From Chrysophaeum taylorii (lineage: Eukaryota; Sar; Pelagophyceae; Pelagomonadales; Pelagomonadaceae): a DNA stretch of 64,000 bases. The stretch spans positions 156,007 through 220,006 of the forward strand of contig JAQMWT010000036.1 of NCBI GenBank assembly GCA_029834535.1. Reading direction: 5' to 3'. Below the pieces are notes generated by a model that was not told the DNA's origin, made no database searches, and saw only the letters and a list, made by a program, of their open reading frames with translations. A program made the translations under genes and the position numbers. Below, piece by piece: positions 60,127 through 64,000 of this stretch (position 1 is the stretch's first letter; each line of letters opens with the position of its first letter).

Positions 60127-61860
60127 CTACTCTCACTTCCAGTGTTTCTCTCACAAGAGCCCAATCTCCGCAAACCCTCTGTCATGTTATTTTACTTTGT
60201 TCTGGTTTGTCAACTCCGGCGTTCCTGTCTCAAGCCACTAATGACTTAGGCTTAAATATCAATGTAAAAGTTGTTGTTGAGTCTGATGATACGCTTGTTC
60301 GTATGTTACGCCACCGTTTTCCTACTGTACTATTATTTGAATCTCTCCCCGCCTTTATTAACCATCTTCACCTAATCTCACCAGAGGAAAGGCGCACATT
60401 CTATTGTGATATAATTGAGATCACTCCTCCCTGCACAAACAGGAATTTACTAAAACAGCAAAAGTCAGAAGACTTACACAGCCTGCTGGACGATTCTCTT
60501 TTCGACAGCATGCTGTCTGTCATCAATCTACTCCAGCCCTTGGTGCTACTGGCTGAGATGACGCCTCCGCATAAGTACTGTCATCAAGACCACATCACAG
60601 TGGCCAACCTTATCTATACTACCCTTGATTACTGTGTCGATGTTGTTGATAGGTTCCCGACCTACCTATGTGGCGACTACCAATATAGAGAAAGGTGGAT
60701 ATGCATCGCACGCAGATATTCTACTAGACCAATTAAACTATCATCATGGCCCATCCTCCATCCAAAACATCACACAACTCCTACTTCTTAACTGGTGGCC
60801 ACCATTCCGACGGCGACCTCACCATAGAAAACGCCACCACAAAAAATTCCACTCGCATCAACGCCTTTGGGAGCACGTGTACGTTCACTGCTTCCGACAT
60901 CCCCCGCGACCGGGACAGGTCCATATATCTGGAGCCGTTTATGGGTTACTTGTGGATAGTCCAAGCCCTTCCCCAAGTTGGCTCCGCTACCACCTATGGC
61001 ACCCCTTCACTCACAACAGGCTCACGAGCAACGTACTCACTCTGTTCAATCCGAGTGTACTTACCATCCGTTGTGCTTTAAACGCTCCTCTATGGAGCCA
61101 TTACCCAATGCAACACATCCTATACACGTCAAGATTTTTACAATCCTCTATAACGTGTTTGCAAGCTTACATACTAACTCACCCACTCCTGTGTCCTATT
61201 ACATAACCGTTTTCGAAACTAACCAACCGTCACACAGGTTATTACTTACAACCTCATTACGCCCCTTCCTAAAGATCGTGGCTGATCTACAAGCTATTCC
61301 CAAGCGCCTTTGGCTACCTAACCACATATCCGAAGACTGGATCCGGGTGTTCCCCGATCCTCCATATATACCCGTTCCTAAAACGTTTGCACCTTACTCT
61401 CGCACAGGTTCTGTTCAGCTTACTATGGCTGACCTTGAATCCCTCAATATGTTACTAACAAGGATTCTCTTTTTGCTCTGGAAGATCATCACCTATCTCA
61501 TAGTCGCTATATAGGGTATCTTCGTGGAAGTGACCGCAAACTCGGCTCTAAAATCCACTCAATGCTTGCTCCATTGCCAACCGTCCGAGGGTATGCCAAT
61601 ATTATTTTACTCGACCCTCGCAACGGGAAATTACGCTACCCCACTCGACGGGAGTTGATTCGTGCTAACAACCACACCAAACAACAGGAATCTTTCCTCT
61701 TATCTCTACGCCATGACCTTTGCTGTGACATGCTCAGCAATGCCCTGCCTGCCGGTACGTACAGCACTCTGTACAAGCACCTTTCGCTCATCGTCGCCGA
61801 TATTAAATCCCTTATGTTGGACCCTACCTTCCAACATACTGCTGCCGTGACGAAGAAATC
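60123..61860 (+). CDS. C5-cytosine DNA methyltransferase-like domain inside a retroelement
   Basis: Motifs of the DNMT/Dcm family appear in order. Motif I is like HVILLCSGLSTPAFLSQA (about 60180-60235) and motif II is VVVESDDTLVRML. The PC catalytic motif IV is IIEITPPCTNRN (Cys at 60432-60434), motif VI LLAEMTPPH keeps the Glu of ENV, and motif VIII GDYQYRERWICIARR keeps Q-x-R-x-R (about 60673-60710). After a variable region in shifting frames (about 60790-61560) come motif IX/X-like GKLRYPTRRELIRANN and LSNALPAGTYSTLYKHL (SNALP for GNAVP, about 61730-61780). The first part is one open frame to 60791; the target-recognition region has frame changes, so the enzyme is either decayed or needs frameshifting. 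It would methylate cytosine in DNA using S-adenosylmethionine. Confidence 0.72.
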
Positions 61861-62179
61861 CTATGTATCCAATTTCATGACCGTTGACCAAGCCTCCACC
61901 ACGTGCAGCACAGATACCTTGTCTTTGGCACAATCTTTTATGATGTCTATTTCCAGCAACTGCTTGACCGAAATGTTGTTAAACTATATATCGTCGTCCT
62001 ACGAAGATACTCTCGTTACTCGTGATAATGAGGATGCACCTCCAAGTGACCCTGCTGTGCACAAGGATGACGACGCACCGCCTTCCCCTGCCTTAGACAC
62101 CGAACTCAAGTTCGATGTTCGGCGCAAACGGCACATTCCCGCTCATCCAATTCCTCGTAAGTCCTCGCACACGGATCCA

Positions 62180-63369
62180 CCGAATATCTCAATGCCAAAG
62201 AACGTGCTAATCGCTTTCACCGGGTGCATCACTGCCCCGACAACGTCGCTGCCAAGGCCCCCAACGTACTTGCTCGCCCTGGATTCTCTGCTTCTGACAT
62301 ACCATATCGCGACTTATGCACCGACTGCATCGCACACAACAAGCGCCACCCGCACAAGCATTTCAATGCGACCAAGCCTTCTTTTGAGCAAACCCACAAA
62401 GCCGGTGAAGTCTGGGCGTGCGACGGCGGCTATGTGACCATCCCATCCGAATGGGGAGGCTTCACACATATCATCGTCTTCAAGGAACTCATTTCGAAAT
62501 TTCTCTTGGTGTACTTTACACGCACCACCAACGCCACGGAGTTCACTCAAGCTCTGGATTTTGTGTATGACTTCTGTCGTACACAACTCAATGTGCACAT
62601 GCGCACCCTCTACTCCGATGCATTCAAGCCTTACTTTAGCCAGCACATTACCTCCCCGTACCGCGTCGATAAGGGCATTCAACTCATTGCCTTCCCGCCG
62701 TACATGCACCACTTTAACTTTGAAGTTGAGTCTGCCATCGGTTTCATCGCCTCCGCCTCCTCAACTCGCCTTCGTTCTCTCCTTAATGCTCACTATCGTG
62801 GCGCCAAGATCGTGGAACCCGCTATCATGTTCCCATGGGCGGTGATACACACCGTTCAAAGCTATAACCTTCTCCCGAACGCCACGCTCGAGCGCATTCA
62901 TCATGCTATTCTGAGTCCGCAACAGCTACTCTACAACCAACTCAGCACTCCCCAACACGATATGCTCAAGATTTTTGGCGCTGAATGTTACCTCCTATTG
63001 GAGCCCCATGAACACCACAAGTGGGAACCGTGCCGCCGCAAATATCTGTATCTCTGTTGCGCCAACGCACAAAACCCGCTCGTCTCCCCACGCGTCGACC
63101 ATCTCGCTGACGTCGTCCTCAACCCTGAAAACGGACAAATTCGTGTTTCGTCCAAGCTGCAATTCCTCTACATGTTGCAGCATCCTACTCCTGATCCTGA
63201 ACTAGCTCCTCCGCCACACGCTCCTTCCGCGCCTTTCTCGCTCACACCCCACACCACTATCCAAGACCATGTCATTCAGAGGTACAAGGACTCCTCATCC
63301 TCAGAGGGCACTCCCCTCCTTCAGCTCCTCCTTCTTCGTCCCCTACTCCGGCCTCTTCTCCTCTTCTGA
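62180..63369 (+). CDS. Retroelement integrase (copia-like)
   Basis: The zinc-binding pre-integrase is seen as RFHRVHHCPDN (frame upstream of 62224) with CTDCIAHNKRHPHKH. The core has Asp in VWACDGGYV, Asp in MRTLYSDAFKPYF and Glu in FNFEVESAIGFIA, a DDE-type triad in the expected order, then RLRSLLNAHYRG. The ORF continues with KIFGAECYLLLEPHEHHKWE and KYLYLCCANAQ, matching the copia integrase C-terminus (G-x-x-C/A-Y...KxxxGxFxG region), and a Pro-rich linker. It inserts cDNA into the genome. Confidence 0.8.
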
Positions 63370-63904
63370 CGCTACCGCCGACGAATCTGGCTCTATGTCA
63401 CCGCCGCCCTTGCTTCCTTCTTACAAAGGCCTTTTTGCACAAGATGACCTTATTCTTGTCCCAGGTTCCAAACAGCCTAACATCCGCAAGGCCACTTCTA
63501 TGAAAACTATCCGAGCCCGGTTACAAGCGTCTACTATTGGTGCTTACAAAGCCGCTGGCGGCAAGCTCGCCGATTTCCGCTGGGATCTTCGCCACCACTT
63601 TCTTACGTTCAAGTCTCCCGCCCTCTCCGCCCTTCATCTCCGTGGTGGTATCCTCTGGTCTGCTATCTGCTCAGAGAGGGAACATGCGTTTTTAGCTCGT
63701 CTTCTTCTCCCGTTGCGCACTGACTTACTTGCCCGCTACCCGCACGTCGATGGTTACTTCGCCCACGCCAAGTGCGCATCCAGCATCCCAGCTGCAACCT
63801 TTTTAACTGGTGATGGTTCACCTGCGTGCCCTAACCTTTACGTCCCTATTCTCAGCCCCTTTTATCTGCGTTCACTGAACACGCTGCTGCCTTCGGCACT
63901 TCTC
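63370..63904 (+). CDS. Retroelement linker frame after integrase, truncated by window
   Basis: In another frame than the integrase ORF, sequence stays open to the window end: ADESGSMSPPPLLPSYKGLF, KTIRARLQASTIGAYKAAGG, REHAFLARLLLPLRTDLLAR. No reverse transcriptase motif is reached. Confidence 0.4.
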
Positions 63905-64000
63905 CTAGGGGGGGGAGGACCGTGCGCGCACCGCCGGGTCCGGGCGCCGGCGGCCGGGAGCCTGCTGCAGCGCGCTATCGAGCGCGGAAATCACTGGGTG
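63905..64000. other. Abrupt GC-rich terminal segment after a G-run
   Basis: After CTAGGGGGGGGAGG, base composition jumps to about 75% GC (CGCGCACCGCCGGGTCCGGG). It does not resemble the element before it. It may be a junction with host DNA, another insertion, or an assembly join. Confidence 0.5.

Larger units (their letters stand above)
57354..63904 (+). mobile_element. copia-like retroelement encoding gag, protease, a C5-cytosine methyltransferase and integrase
   Basis: Five coding blocks on the plus strand: gag part 1 (57354-57899), gag part 2 (57887-59074), aspartic protease (59338-60126), cytosine-5 DNA methyltransferase-like domain (about 60123-61860) and integrase (about 62180-63369), followed by a linker frame to about 63904. 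Blocks change frame at each junction. Gag-PR-IN before reverse transcriptase is the Ty1/copia order; reverse transcriptase would follow outside the window. Base composition is much less GC-rich than the host genes. Sequence character changes abruptly after the G-run at 63907-63916. Confidence 0.8.

Overview
The window looks like the nuclear genome of a unicellular alga with a secondary red plastid, most likely an ochrophyte (heterokont). Three things point there. Genes are GC-rich, packed 3-150 bp apart on both strands, and carry few, very short introns (33-67 bp where I can reconstruct them). Several products are strictly eukaryotic (Dpy-30, XPF, GPN1, PWP2/UTP1, Mpv17, tubulin-tyrosine-ligase-like). 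The first gene starts with a signal peptide ending in an S-S-Q-A-F-V-P stretch, which resembles the ASAFAP-type plastid-import motif of heterokonts and cryptophytes. Pelagophyte-like is my guess, not proven. Layout: 1-10.8 kb holds a plastid-type HAD 5'-nucleotidase (cut by the window edge), an ankyrin-DHHC palmitoyltransferase, an ER fatty-acid desaturase, a secretory GT61-type glycosyltransferase, a six-exon patatin-like lipase and a Dpy-30 protein. 10.8-15.4 kb is gene-poor, with a dispersed repeat and decayed coding traces. 15.4-25.7 kb is dense: a GT34-like glycosyltransferase, a sulfotransferase, a small membrane protein 3 bp upstream of XPF, a seven-exon Mpv17 and a CaMKK-like kinase. 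25.7-30.4 kb is two decayed LINE-type retrotransposons lying tail to tail. 30.4-45.3 kb is dense again: TTL-like, a TPPP-like protein, PWP2, a 1,201-residue coiled-coil protein, GPN1, a thioesterase-fold protein that has lost its catalytic Ser and His, and a second sulfotransferase. From 45.3 kb to the end mobile DNA dominates: an LTR retrotransposon with identical 96-bp LTRs and a 5-bp target duplication (48.3-53.3 kb), a 1.6-kb element with 30-bp terminal inverted repeats (53.3-54.9 kb), a Helitron-type helicase remnant (55.1-55.8 kb), and a large copia-like retroelement from 57.3 kb to about 63.9 kb. How it works together: two glycosyltransferases and two sulfotransferases suggest an active secretory pathway making sulfated glycans. 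XPF, GPN1, PWP2 and Dpy-30 are core nuclear functions. TTL-like and TPPP-like neighbours are both candidate microtubule genes. The most unusual item is the last retroelement: between its protease and integrase it encodes a domain with the ordered motifs of a C5-cytosine DNA methyltransferase, so a mobile element here appears to carry its own DNA-methylation enzyme. Many listed ORF starts that rely on TTG/GTG were moved to the first plausible ATG, and spliced models were built by eye from GT(or GC)...AG sites plus family conservation.
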